A stretch of 64,000 bases of DNA from Virgibacillus doumboii (GCF_902806455.1 NZ_CADCWQ010000001.1:248001-312000); one strand, 5' to 3'. Positions 17,167 through 26,061 are shown, counted from the stretch's first letter. Notes: generated by a model from the sequence alone, not told the origin. Numbers and translations are program-made.

Positions 17167-18078
17167 CTAATTTGATCGAACTAATTCATTCCGTGTTAAA
17201 AATTCCCCATCGAATGTAATTGGAATTCCAATTCCATCCTTTTCTGCATGGATGTGCAGATGCGGCTCTGACGTGTTGCCGGAATTTCCGACTGCACCAA
17301 TCGGCTGTCCTTCCTGAATCGAATTTCCTTCTTCAGCCGCAACACTGCCTTCCTGCATATGCGCAATGTAAACGACAGCCTCTGTCCCTTCACATACGAG
17401 CCCGACATAGTTCCCTTCCGGCTGATCAGGATTCATCTCAGGCGGTGTCAAATCCGGGAGTCCATCCCTGGTTTCCACAACCTCGCCAGTGCACGGTGCA
17501 TACAAGGTGTCACCATGAATTACATACTTATCCAGTTCTTTTGGATACAGACCATTCGCACGGAAACCCAGGTTATTTAAGGCGTTGACATCAAGGGCAT
17601 ATTGCTGCGGTTCATAGGCATTATGATAATTCAACTGTGTCGAACTCCCGCCGTGCAAAACGTAATAAGTACCTTCCTGTAATGGGAAGGAAAGGTCGAT
17701 TGCGTCATCACTCGTTGTATAGCCGCTGAAAACATTGACATTATACATTCCGAACACGAGGAGCAGGACGATATAGATGCCTCTTGAAAATTTTTGACCT
17801 GTTTTCAATGTTGTTCGGAATGGAAGGTCGCGCGTTTTCCTCCATGAAAAATAAACAGCCGGAATCAGCAAAATGAGCCATATGTATTTAAAATAATATC
17901 CCGTCCAGTCCCATCTGCCGGAAAGAAACAGCCAGGTTATGGAGACAACCGTAAATAGTAGCTGAATAATCCAATCAAGCCTGTTTTCAGATCTGGCCCG
18001 CCATAGATCGTAAATGAACACAGCGGGCAGCACAATTTGGATAGCAATTACTTGTATAATGGGCAATAACAAACTCAT
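17167..18078 (-). CDS. Membrane-bound M23 (LytM-type) peptidase
   Basis: About 303 residues: several N-terminal TM segments (residues about 5-120) and then an extracytoplasmic peptidase domain with YAPCTGEVVETRDG, YIAHMQEGS, AVGNSGNTSEPHLHIHAE. The HLH motif and an upstream HNAYEPQQYALD provide the zinc ligands of M23 metallopeptidases, which cut peptidoglycan cross-links. The segment before residue 1 encodes only intergenic repeat, so longer starts are rejected. The ATG at 18078 abuts AAGGGAGGG; a TTG two codons later has ideal spacing and may be the true start. First gene of the operon with yhaQ-yhaP. Confidence 0.8.
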   Translation of the reverse strand: MSLLLPIIQVIAIQIVLPAVFIYDLWRARSENRLDWIIQLLFTVVSITWLFLSGRWDWTGYYFKYIWLILLIPAVYFSWRKTRDLPFRTTLKTGQKFSRGIYIVLLLVFGMYNVNVFSGYTTSDDAIDLSFPLQEGTYYVLHGGSSTQLNYHNAYEPQQYALDVNALNNLGFRANGLYPKELDKYVIHGDTLYAPCTGEVVETRDGLPDLTPPEMNPDQPEGNYVGLVCEGTEAVVYIAHMQEGSVAAEEGNSIQEGQPIGAVGNSGNTSEPHLHIHAEKDGIGIPITFDGEFLTRNELVRSN

Positions 18079-18136
18079 CCCTCCCTTATATTGAAAAATA
18101 TATGCTGGGGCACAACTTATTCTCAAACAGGCACCG

Positions 18137-18315
18137 AACAAGTTGTGAACTTTAGCAGGAAGTCTGTGAACTTCGAGCAGCCTACTTGTGAACTTTAGCG
18201 TTTTGCTTGTGAACTTTGGCGAAACCACTGTGAACTTTGGCATTTATCATTTTCTCGACCTCATTCTTGAGGCGAACCTTTGTGAACCCCAGCCGATTCT
18301 GTGACGACTTGTGCC
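18137..18315. repeat. Degenerate TTGTGAACTTTGGCG phrase repeat, locus 3
   Basis: Reverse-strand version of the GTTCACAA family: GTTGTGAACTTTAGCAGG, GTCTGTGAACTTCGAGCAG, CTTGTGAACTTTAGCG, CTTGTGAACTTTGGCG, CTGTGAACTTTGGCA, then a diverged GTGAACCCCAGCCGATTCTG and GTGACGACTTGTG. It separates the M23 gene from the 3' end of the next ABC gene; both are on the minus strand. Confidence 0.8.
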
Positions 18316-18325
18316 AAATTAGCAC

Positions 18326-19177
18326 TTAACTTAGGATTAACTCGATAATTTCCTCCATGTCCAATGAGGTACGATTTGTAACAGCCGTATTACTCTCTTC
18401 GAAAAACGCCTCTGTCTGTTCTGGTTGGTTTGAAATAATTTGCTGCGTTTTCCTTGCGACCTCACCCGGTATGGTAGTTTCCGGAAGTGAGCTGCTAAGC
18501 CAGTACCGTTTATAGCTTTCCGTTAATGCATCCTTTTCAAAGACGCCATTCATTTTCCCATCTTGTAATACGCACAAATAGTCTGCAAGTTTCATAATGT
18601 CTTCCGTCTGGTGGCTGGCCATGACAATGGCGCGGGGGCCCCCTTGATCCATCCAGTCAGTTAAAATATCCATTAACAACCGCTTGGACGGAATATCCAT
18701 GAATGCTGTCGGCTCATCCAGTAACAATAGCGGCGTATTCCTTGGAATGGTCAAAGCCAAAGTAAGCTTTTGCTGTACTCCCTGTGACAGTTTCCCATAT
18801 TTTTTTGTCAATGGGAGGTTGAATGCTTCCATCATTTTCTCAAATAACGATTCGTCCCAATCTGGATACAACAGCGAAATCAGTGCTTTTAACTCCTTTC
18901 CTGTATATCCGTTAAATCCAATAGCTGTCTGCGGCTGAAAGGATATTTTAGTTTTCCACGATTCATCCTGCCCATAGACAAATTTATCGAAAACTTTGAT
19001 ATTACCCATATCGGGACTTACCATATTCATCATCAACTTCAGTAATGTACTTTTACCGGATCCATTGTTGCCAACTAGTGCCGTAATGGTTCCGGGAGTT
19101 ATCTTTAAATCTATCGGCCCCAAATGAAAATCATCCACTTTTTTCTGAACCTGGGAAATGTTCGCATATGCTTGCAT
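18326..19177 (-). CDS. ABC transporter ATP-binding protein (YtrB-like context)
   Basis: 283 residues. Walker A is GNNGSGKST near 36-44, signature LSQGVQQKLT near 132, Walker B LLLLDEPTAFMD near 149-160 and switch region MASHQ near 188. The C-terminal 70 residues are variable and may be regulatory. It ends an operon permease, GntR, ATPase, which is the setting of YtrA-type cell-envelope stress exporters. Gap to the GntR gene is 3 bases. Substrate unknown. Confidence 0.85.
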   Translation of the reverse strand: MQAYANISQVQKKVDDFHLGPIDLKITPGTITALVGNNGSGKSTLLKLMMNMVSPDMGNIKVFDKFVYGQDESWKTKISFQPQTAIGFNGYTGKELKALISLLYPDWDESLFEKMMEAFNLPLTKKYGKLSQGVQQKLTLALTIPRNTPLLLLDEPTAFMDIPSKRLLMDILTDWMDQGGPRAIVMASHQTEDIMKLADYLCVLQDGKMNGVFEKDALTESYKRYWLSSSLPETTIPGEVARKTQQIISNQPEQTEAFFEESNTAVTNRTSLDMEEIIELILS

Positions 19178-19180
19178 TCT

Positions 19181-19570
19181 TTATTCTCCTTTCCGTGAAC
19201 GGATTACCTGCAGAAAGATTTCCTCAATCTGATCCAGTGTGTAGTCATAGCGGGCAGCCATATCAACCGCTTCTTCAATCGTTTGATATACAGTCGATAC
19301 CTTTACCTGCTGCTTCGTGGTATCCGCAATTTCTGCGACAAAGGTCCCTTTGCCCTGCAGTGTACGGATGAAACCATGGTTCTCCAGGTTCTGGTATGCA
19401 CGCCTTGTTGTAATGATGCTGATTTCCAGATCCTTGGAAAGTGCACGGATGGAAGGGAGCGGTGTTCCAGCAGGCAGATGACCGCCGGCAATCAGTGCCT
19501 TTAACTGGTTTTCAATCTGATGGTATATTGGTTCACGGGAATCTTTTGATAATCGAATAGGCAGTTCCAT
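19181..19570 (-). CDS. GntR-family regulator, YtrA subfamily
   Basis: 129 residues: a GntR winged helix-turn-helix (about 10-78; PIYHQIENQLKALIAGG, LPSIRALSKDL, TTRRAYQNLE, GKGTFVAE) followed by only a short helical tail, the hallmark of the YtrA subfamily. Such repressors sit in and control operons for ABC transporters. The target is probably the dyad at 20341-20368 before this operon. RBS AAAGGGGGTG precedes the ATG. Confidence 0.9.
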   Translation of the reverse strand: MELPIRLSKDSREPIYHQIENQLKALIAGGHLPAGTPLPSIRALSKDLEISIITTRRAYQNLENHGFIRTLQGKGTFVAEIADTTKQQVKVSTVYQTIEEAVDMAARYDYTLDQIEEIFLQVIRSRKGE

Positions 19571-19583
19571 GGATTCACCCCCT

Positions 19584-20306
19584 TTATAGATAATCCAGTT
19601 TTTTCATCGTTTTTTTCATATAATGGATCCAGAATTTGAACCCGGCAACTGCCAGTAAAATTGATACTGCGATAGACAGGACTGGCCACTTTTGTGCAAA
19701 AAGAATAGTCCAATGCATCACCCCGTGTCCACTGATCAGAATCGTAGCCGTAAATACTACTATGAGAGCGATGAAAGCAACAATCATATTAAGGACTGTA
19801 TTATACGTATTTGCATTATAACCGGCGTCTGCTACAGGAACCCCTCCACCAAAGTACACGCCAATTGAAAGCCAAATTATCATAAATGCAATATAGGAGC
19901 CTGGTGACATCAAGTTCTGTATGGTTGGGCTAAAAGAATGGAATAGAATTAGCGTAATCAGTTGAATTGGTAACGTATAGCAATAATATACGACAAAACT
20001 GCTTTTGATAATGATGTCTTTATTAATTGGTAATTGCATGAACATCACAAAAGACGGGGAAGCCCATAAATCATTATTTATCCGCTGATAAGCAAAATTC
20101 TTTGGCTTCATCCACACACTGAAAAATATAAAAACCATTAAAAATAACCAATCAAATCCAGCATAATTATTTTCAAGGTACGATGAAATGGACGTTATTA
20201 AAAATAATGCAAAGGCAACAGCAATCAACATCAGCAACGGAAATATATGCTTTGAAGCCTTCATCTCAAATTTCGCCAGCCAAAAAGCCTGCTTCCAATC
20301 CTTCAT
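19584..20306 (-). CDS. ABC-2 type membrane permease
   Basis: 240 residues with about six predicted TM segments (starting near 25-43 and 53-70, with a late pair at 165-190 and 205-225). It begins the operon and presumably pairs with the ATPase encoded downstream. Only the membrane topology supports the assignment. RBS AAGGAGG precedes ATG by seven bases. Confidence 0.75.
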   Translation of the reverse strand: MKDWKQAFWLAKFEMKASKHIFPLLMLIAVAFALFLITSISSYLENNYAGFDWLFLMVFIFFSVWMKPKNFAYQRINNDLWASPSFVMFMQLPINKDIIIKSSFVVYYCYTLPIQLITLILFHSFSPTIQNLMSPGSYIAFMIIWLSIGVYFGGGVPVADAGYNANTYNTVLNMIVAFIALIVVFTATILISGHGVMHWTILFAQKWPVLSIAVSILLAVAGFKFWIHYMKKTMKKLDYL

Positions 20307-20340
20307 GGGAATACCTCCTTCTTAAAAAATCGTAACTGTT

Positions 20341-20368
20341 ATACTGTGTATATGTTTATATACAGTAT
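20341..20368 (-). promoter_or_regulatory. Predicted GntR/YtrA operator
   Basis: ATACTGT and ACAGTAT form perfect outer arms of a 28-bp dyad; 11 of 14 half-site positions match. It lies 35-62 bp upstream of the permease start, overlapping the expected promoter. Confidence 0.55.
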
Positions 20369-20495
20369 ATGTGATATTTCGAAAAAGTCAAGTGAATGAT
20401 TGAAAAAATTTAGCATGAAGTTGGGATAGTGGTAAGATGTAGAAGGGAATCACGGAATATATCAATACAGAAGAATAGTTGAAAGGATGATTGGT

Positions 20496-20717
20496 ATGAC
20501 ATGGATTATAGGAATTGTTGCGGTAGCAGCATTTATATTATCAATATACTTATTGGATAAAAAACCAAATCTGAGCCTGGCGATAGCAATCGTAGTCCCA
20601 TTTGTGTGTTTTTATTTTATTGGCAAATTGGATGGCGAAGTGGTATTCATTTTCTTTGCCGGGATCTTCGTTGTTGTCATGAATTTTCTAAACAGAACTG
20701 AAATGGAGGATAGCTAA
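20496..20717 (+). CDS. Small membrane protein
   Basis: 73 residues, three hydrophobic segments (about 1-18, 26-44, 49-65), ending in NRTEMEDS. No family recognised. The ATG at 20496 has GAAAGGA eight bases upstream; an ATG at 20487 is too close to it. Confidence 0.55.
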   Translation: MTWIIGIVAVAAFILSIYLLDKKPNLSLAIAIVVPFVCFYFIGKLDGEVVFIFFAGIFVVVMNFLNRTEMEDS

Positions 20718-20834
20718 CCGAACGGATTAAACAGCTTTCTTCAACAATTAAAACAACTAGGGATGTATAACTTTTCCAATTCCGTTAAGAATAAGGTTGG
20801 GAAATAACCAGCAGACGGAAAGGAGAATTTATAC

Positions 20835-21431
20835 ATGAAGAAATGGTATGTGTTAATTGCTATTGTGGCACCTGTCTTTGCGCTCATCGGAATTACTAAA
20901 AACATTGATACCGAAAGCACACAACGTACTGCGGAACAACAACCAAGCGTTGAGGCGCTTGAAAATGTAAGTGAGGAAACAACAGAAGTTGAAGTAACGT
21001 TGTATAACAAAGACAAGGAAGAGGTCGGAACAGCAACAATCAGACAGGTTCATAACGGGACAAGTGTTGCCCTTGAAGCATCAAACCTGCCGCCGGGCAC
21101 GCATGGGTTTCACATTCACGAAAAAGGTGTATGCGAGCCGCCTAACTTTAAGTCAGCAGGTGGTCACTTTAATCCGACCAACGCTAAACATGGTTTCAAC
21201 CATCCGGAAGGACCGCATGCCGGTGACCTGCCCAATATTGTTGCAAATGCGAGCGGAAGGGTCAACACGCAAGGCGCAGCAGATATGGTGACATTAGTAA
21301 AAGGTAAAAAGAATTCACTGTTGGGTGGGGACGGTACTGCACTCATTATCCACTCAAAAGCAGACGATTATAAATCACAGCCATCCGGTGCTGCCGGTGA
21401 ACGGATTGCTTGTGGTGTGATAGGGGAATGA
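20835..21431 (+). CDS. sodC: Cu/Zn superoxide dismutase, membrane-anchored or secreted
   Basis: 198 residues. An N-terminal hydrophobic segment (4-20) without lipobox cysteine is followed by a linker and an SOD domain from about 55. All metal ligands appear present: GFHIHEKG (two Cu His), GGHFNP (bridging His), KHG, GPHAGD (Zn His and Asp), IIHSKADDY (Cu His), and the disulfide Cys in KGVCEPP with Cys in RIACGVI. The related B. subtilis YojM lacks some copper ligands; this copy looks complete and likely active, removing superoxide outside the membrane. RBS AAAGGAG; followed by a strong terminator. Confidence 0.93.
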   Translation: MKKWYVLIAIVAPVFALIGITKNIDTESTQRTAEQQPSVEALENVSEETTEVEVTLYNKDKEEVGTATIRQVHNGTSVALEASNLPPGTHGFHIHEKGVCEPPNFKSAGGHFNPTNAKHGFNHPEGPHAGDLPNIVANASGRVNTQGAADMVTLVKGKKNSLLGGDGTALIIHSKADDYKSQPSGAAGERIACGVIGE

Positions 21432-21435
21432 ATGG

Positions 21436-21461
21436 AAACCCGGGTTGATGCCCGGGTTTTC
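21436..21461 (+). terminator. Terminator after sodC
   Basis: AAACCCGGG-TTGATG-CCCGGGTTTT, a perfect 9-bp stem followed by T residues. Confidence 0.92.
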
Positions 21462-21473
21462 GTTTGTAAACAA

Positions 21474-21581
21474 TACAAAATTACGTATACCCTTTCACTT
21501 ATACTAAAAATAGGGAGATGAATTATCCAAATCAAAAAACAATCTTCCATTATATAAAAAAAGGGTATACATTATTTTGTA
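21474..21581. repeat. 108-bp segment bounded by 22-bp inverted repeats
   Basis: The left arm TACAAAATTACGTATACCCTTT (as 21474-21495) and the right arm at 21560-21581 are inverted copies matching at 20 of 22 positions, separated by 64 AT-rich bases. No protein fits inside. It ends 18 bases before the next gene. It could be a MITE-like remnant or a regulatory structure for that gene. Confidence 0.6.
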
Positions 21582-21599
21582 TAAGAGAGGGTGGGGATC

Positions 21600-21899
21600 A
21601 TGAAAGATGATTATGAAGAGCTTGATTATCTTGGACATGGAATGGATAAGGATGCCGGTCTGGATGCGTTTTTGCCGTATCGTGTAGTTGATATTATCAA
21701 TAAGGAATCCACCATAACTGTTACCGTCGGTGCAGACGATCCAAATGATTTACTGGGGGAAGGTGTTCTGGAACTGGCCCGGGAAAAAGCAGAATTTAAA
21801 CGGAATGCACCGTGTATTCTACTAATCAAGACACCGGTTATCACAAATGGTCAAAACGAATTGACCTATCAATCCTTCACATTTCGCGAAGAAAAGTAA
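21600..21899 (+). CDS. Hypothetical small cytoplasmic protein
   Basis: 99 residues, acidic, no membrane segment. Visible blocks are DYLGHGMDKDAGLDAFLPYRVVD at the start and VTVGADDPNDLLGEGVLELAREKAEF in the middle. No family recognised. ATG 21600 follows GAGGGTGGGG. It sits directly after the inverted-repeat segment and 54 bases before the TauE/SafE gene. Confidence 0.5.
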   Translation: MKDDYEELDYLGHGMDKDAGLDAFLPYRVVDIINKESTITVTVGADDPNDLLGEGVLELAREKAEFKRNAPCILLIKTPVITNGQNELTYQSFTFREEK

Positions 21900-21953
21900 C
21901 ATCCCTGTCTGCTATAATGGAAGCAAACTTTTCAATATACAGTAGGTGTTTTC

Positions 21954-22670
21954 TTGGAATCAATTATTTTTTTCTCCATTATTATTCTAGTCGCCTCCAC
22001 TCTGCAGACAAGCACCGGCTTTGGTTTTTCAATCGTTGCAACACCATTTCTGCTTGTACTGTTTGAACCAAGGGAAGCAATCCAGATCAATCTGATATTA
22101 TCACTGGTCATTTCGCTTTCCTTAATTATGAAAATAAAAAAAGATATCGATACGGGAATATTAAAGCGGTTTATCCTTGGCAGTCTTGTTGGTTTGCCAA
22201 TTGGCATATCGATATTTTTAATGCTGGATATGACGTTGCTCAAAATAGGTGTCAGTATATTAATTCTCGTTCTGACAGTTCTGCTTATAATGAAGTTTCG
22301 TATCAGCCAATCACCCGGACGTGACCTGGGGATAGGCAGTGTTTCCGGTGCTTTCACAACAAGTATAGGTATTCCCGGACCGCCGATCTTACTGTACTTC
22401 TCCGGTACGGATACGGCTAAGGAAAAATTGCGCGGAACTACATTGGCGTTTTATTTGTGGATTTACTTGGTGAGTCTGGTTATTCAGGTGATTTTTGCAG
22501 GCTCGTCAAAAGAAGTCTGGACATCAAGTGCAGCCGCATTGCCGATTGTAATTCTTGGACTTATCCTGGGCCAGCTTCTATTCAAATGGATCAGCCAGGA
22601 CTTGTTTCGTAAACTTACATATGTATTGTTGTTTTTTTCGGGGTTGTATTTGTTCATGCAACAGTTGTGA
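21954..22670 (+). CDS. TauE/SafE-family permease
   Basis: 238 residues with seven or eight TM segments in two halves. The first half has the family signature STLQTSTGFGFSIVATP near residues 15-31 and the second repeats it as GSVSGAFTTSIGIPGPPILLYF near 130-150. The family exports or imports sulfonates, sulfite or related anions; substrate here unknown. The start is TTG after TAGGTG; no ATG is available nearby. Confidence 0.85.
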   Translation: MESIIFFSIIILVASTLQTSTGFGFSIVATPFLLVLFEPREAIQINLILSLVISLSLIMKIKKDIDTGILKRFILGSLVGLPIGISIFLMLDMTLLKIGVSILILVLTVLLIMKFRISQSPGRDLGIGSVSGAFTTSIGIPGPPILLYFSGTDTAKEKLRGTTLAFYLWIYLVSLVIQVIFAGSSKEVWTSSAAALPIVILGLILGQLLFKWISQDLFRKLTYVLLFFSGLYLFMQQL

Positions 22671-22931
22671 GAAAATTAATTAAAAAATATTGCGAATATA
22701 CGTTCCCATTAATGAAGATTAGTGTTATAATAATAAAAATAGGATTTAATTCAATGTAATAAAGAAAATTGTCGTCAATTACAAAGAAAGTTTAGTGCGA
22801 TTTGGTTATGAACAAATTGAACAAATCTTTGCATTACATCATAAACGTTCACAGTGGTTGATTATACGAAATAGGAGTCACAATGAAAAAAATGTAACAG
22901 GCAGTAAAATAAGCAGTTAAGGAGAACGAAC

Positions 22932-24275
22932 ATGCTTACATACAATAAAAAGATTCGTTTAGTTGTTTCTAACGAAAACAGTCAGTTACTAGATTCCCAA
23001 TCCAGAATATGCAACTGGTTGTATAATCAATTGCTTGAAGCGGTGGAAGCAGATTCAGGCAATGGAAATGTGAATAAACTTCTTTCCGGAAGAAACCTAA
23101 GAAATGAAGTACCAAAAATAAAAAAGGAAAACCCATTTTTATGTAAAGTCCATTCTTCTCCACTAAAAAACACAGCATTACGGTTAAAGGATGCCTATGA
23201 CCGTTTTTTTGACAAAACTTTGAGTAATAAAAAACCAAAGTATCGATCTTGGAAGAAGAAATGGTTTTCACTGTATTATGATGAGCCTAAAAAGGGTTTT
23301 AAATTATTTTGCCCCAATGAACTTTCCCTAACCTTTGGGAAATTGACAGATGAGGAATTAAAAGAAGCAAAGAAAATAGATAAAAAAGTAACAAAGTCTA
23401 TTCACATCAAAGTTGGACTTGTAGAGGGGGTTGTACTAAGCGAAACAGAAAGCATTAAAACCCTTCGCATTACAAAAGATTTAGATTCGTATTATGCGAT
23501 TTTTACAATCGAGGACAGCAGAGAAATTGAACAAATAGCAGGACAATCATTTATTGTGTTTGACCCAAACCATAAAAATCTGGCAGTTGGACTTGGCAGT
23601 GATGGAAAATCCTTTGAATTGAAATCGATGAATACACTATTAAAATACTGGGATAAGCGAATAGACGAAATTAAAGCCAAGCGGGACAAATGTGAAAAGC
23701 TAAACAGACTTATATGTACCGAAAACGTAACCTATTTTGAACCAAGCAAACGCTGGAAAAGGCTTAATCGTGCTTTAATTAAGGCAGAGTTGAAACGTCG
23801 AGAACAAATGAAGACGTTATTATTCAGTTATGCGCATTACTTTTCTAAGCGTTATGATGCTATTTATATAGGCGATTATACGCCAACCCCTGATGTAGCA
23901 AAGTTTGGAACGATGAGACGAGCAATGCTTAATCAAACTCCAGTTGGTAGATTTCGTAACATTTTATACTGGGTACAAACAAAAAATGGTAAATATTATG
24001 CTAAAGTCGATGAACGTGATACGACAAAAACCTGTTGTGTCTGTGGTCATCAAGAGAAAAAAGAACCATCAATACGTAGCTTTACATGTGTAAACTGCGG
24101 GACAACGCTTTCGAGAGATATCAACAGCACCGTTAATATCGGAAAGAAAGCCAAAAAGCAATTGCCACGCGCGGGCTACATAGGTGTGGAATCCCCTATG
24201 TATACAGTTTGGTGGGATTTTAAACAGGCAAAGGTTGCTTGTGGTTTGACCCCATGTGCTGGCCTTGGGAAATAA
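22932..24275 (+). mobile_element. tnpB: TnpB (IS200/IS605, IS1341-type), RNA-guided nuclease homologue
   Basis: 447-residue TnpB without a neighbouring tnpA. The N-terminal wedge/REC region runs to about 190, followed by the RuvC-like core: Asp in FDPNHKNLAVGL near 211, the RuvC-II position in AIYIGDYTP near 310, a zinc ribbon with CCVCGHQ and CVNCGTT near 367-391, and the RuvC-III Asp in LSRDINST near 395. TnpB proteins use a right-end transcript (omegaRNA) to cut DNA. The usual RuvC-II Glu appears to be Gly here (GD instead of ED), as in one TnpB group with a rearranged or lost active site. RBS AAGGAG precedes the ATG. A right-end hairpin follows the stop. Confidence 0.88.
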
Positions 24276-24293
24276 ATCTAAGGGTTGGAATAA

Positions 24294-24320
24294 CATTCTC
24301 CTTGGTAACAGAGGAGAATG
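24294..24320 (+). ncRNA. Predicted 3' hairpin of TnpB omegaRNA / element right end
   Basis: CATTCTCC and GGAGAATG form a perfect 8-bp stem with an 11-base loop, 18 bases after the tnpB stop. IS605-type right ends typically finish just after such a hairpin, and the guide of the omegaRNA would begin there. Element ends were not otherwise defined. Confidence 0.5.
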
Positions 24321-24524
24321 CCTTTTGGTTAATTAAGTTTAGATGTGGTCAAATTTAGTTAATAGAAGGAGTGCGGAACCGCTTATCCGAAGAACACAGT
24401 TTACGCTGTACCTATTATCTCCAATGAAAGTAAATCATGTTATTTCCTAAATACATAGCATTCCAAAATGCCCCTGTGTCATGTATAATGTATTTCGAGT
24501 ATCGAAAAAAGGGGCGGAATTTTT

Positions 24525-25718
24525 ATGGTTTCACAGTCACTTGCAAAACCAACGCACACCCCGGAAAAAATCTGGACGCGGGATTTCGTGCTGATTTGTC
24601 TGGCAAACTTTTTTATTTTTCTCGGATTTCAGATGACCCTGCCGACATTGCCCCTTTTTGTCAAAGAACTGGGTGGCAGTGATCAGTTAATTGGTGTCAT
24701 TGTCGGTATCTTTACATTTTCAGCACTCTTACTTCGTCCGTATGCTGGCCATGCGCTGGAGTCCAAAGGCAGACGTTTTGTGTACATGACCGGTCTGGCT
24801 GTTTTTGTATTGTCTGTTGGGTCCTATGCATTTGCAGCAAGTATTGTATTTTTGTTTCTGATGAGGATATTACAGGGTGTTGGCTGGGGGATGTCCACAA
24901 CAGCAACAGGAACGATTGCAACGGATCTGATCCCGCCCAAACGCCGTGGTGAGGGGATGGGCTATTTCGGATTATCCGGTAATATTGCCCTCGCATTCGG
25001 CCCGACGCTGGGACTGACATTGCTCGGTTACATATCATTTATGCAATTGTTTCTCATTTGTGCTTCGCTCGGTCTTGTCGCATTTTTGCTCTCTTCAAAA
25101 ATCCGATATAAAAAAGTGGAGAAGTTGGCTGAGAAAACAACAACAGTCAAATTTGATATTTTTGAAAAAACAGCACTTCAGCCGGCTGTTCTGCTTTTTT
25201 TCATAACGGTTACGTTTGGCGGAATTGCTTCATTTCTTCCGTTGTATGCTGAAACAAAAAACATTGCCGGCATCGAGTCATATTTCCTGGTCTTCGCGAT
25301 TTTCCTGATGATTTCCCGGTCCTTTGCCGGTAAAATATATGATCAAAAAGGTCATATTTATGTCTTTCTGCCAGGCACTACGCTGATTTTCGGAGCAATG
25401 CTGTTGTTGTCATGGTTGCCAAGTATGGCAGTGATGCTCGTGGCAGCGGCGATGTATGGCCTTGGATTTGGTTCGGTCCAGCCGGCACTGCAGGCATGGT
25501 CAGTCGATAAAGCACCTGATAACCGTAAAGGAATGGCCAACGCAACATTCTTTTCGTTTTTTGATTTGGGAGTTGGGATCGGTGCAATAACGTTCGGACA
25601 GCTCGCCTTTATGTTTGATTATAGCGTTATTTATTTAACAGCTGCGGGATCTGTGTTTTTTTCCATTCTTTTATACTTATATTTATTAACGAAAGCAAAA
25701 ACCCGGGCAACTGCATAG
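24525..25718 (+). CDS. MFS transporter
   Basis: 397 residues with twelve predicted TM helices. Between TM2 and TM3 is a motif A variant (RPYAGHALESKGRRFVY near 72-88); motif C-like features lie in GLSGNIALAFGPTLG near 148-162. This is the layout of 12-TM drug/H+ antiporters (DHA1-like), so efflux of small molecules is likely. ATG follows AAGGGGCGG. A -10 TATAAT lies near 24484. Monocistronic; the terminator overlaps its stop codon. Confidence 0.85.
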   Translation: MVSQSLAKPTHTPEKIWTRDFVLICLANFFIFLGFQMTLPTLPLFVKELGGSDQLIGVIVGIFTFSALLLRPYAGHALESKGRRFVYMTGLAVFVLSVGSYAFAASIVFLFLMRILQGVGWGMSTTATGTIATDLIPPKRRGEGMGYFGLSGNIALAFGPTLGLTLLGYISFMQLFLICASLGLVAFLLSSKIRYKKVEKLAEKTTTVKFDIFEKTALQPAVLLFFITVTFGGIASFLPLYAETKNIAGIESYFLVFAIFLMISRSFAGKIYDQKGHIYVFLPGTTLIFGAMLLLSWLPSMAVMLVAAAMYGLGFGSVQPALQAWSVDKAPDNRKGMANATFFSFFDLGVGIGAITFGQLAFMFDYSVIYLTAAGSVFFSILLYLYLLTKAKTRATA

Positions 25719-25732
25719 ATGCCCGGTGTTTT
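25702..25732 (+). terminator. Terminator overlapping the MFS gene stop
   Basis: CCGGGCA pairs with TGCCCGG across a 10-base loop and is followed by TGTTTTCTT. The first arm lies inside the last codons of the MFS gene. Confidence 0.8.
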
Positions 25733-25736
25733 CTTA

Positions 25737-26061
25737 GATTTCTGGAAAAACAAGGTTAGGACTAAGTCTTTTATGGAGAAAAATATTTTGAAGCAAATTC
25801 ATAAAAACGATGAAGGGCAATTCAGAGCAAAAATCCAAATGAAAAGTGGTTCATAAGGCGGATGAAGGGCAAATCAGAGCAAAAGCCCAAGCGAAAAGTG
25901 GTTCATAAAGCCGATGAAGAGCAAAAGAGGGAAAAAAACTAAGTGAAAAGCCGTTCATAAGCGGATAAAGGACATTTCAGATAAATGAAATTGGCTATCT
26001 CGGCGACTCCTTGCCATCCTGACTTCTGGAAAGACAAGGCTGGGGCAGAGTCTTAATCACC
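25737..26061. repeat. 52-bp tandem repeat bracketed by two 38-bp direct repeats
   Basis: Four units start at 25798, 25850, 25902 and 25954, each beginning TTCATAA and carrying GATGAAGGGCAA then GAAAAGTGG; the spacing is exactly 52 bp and the last unit is diverged. On either side lie related 38-bp copies beginning TTCTGGAAA (25740 and 26024). No coding frame with a start site spans it. It fills the gap between the convergent MFS and BceB-like genes. Confidence 0.75.

Noticed and set aside
18079..18243. N-terminal extension of the M23 peptidase
   Set aside because: The extra 55 codons are the GTTCACAA repeat and read as KFT/EVH phrases; a ribosome site lies at the shorter start.
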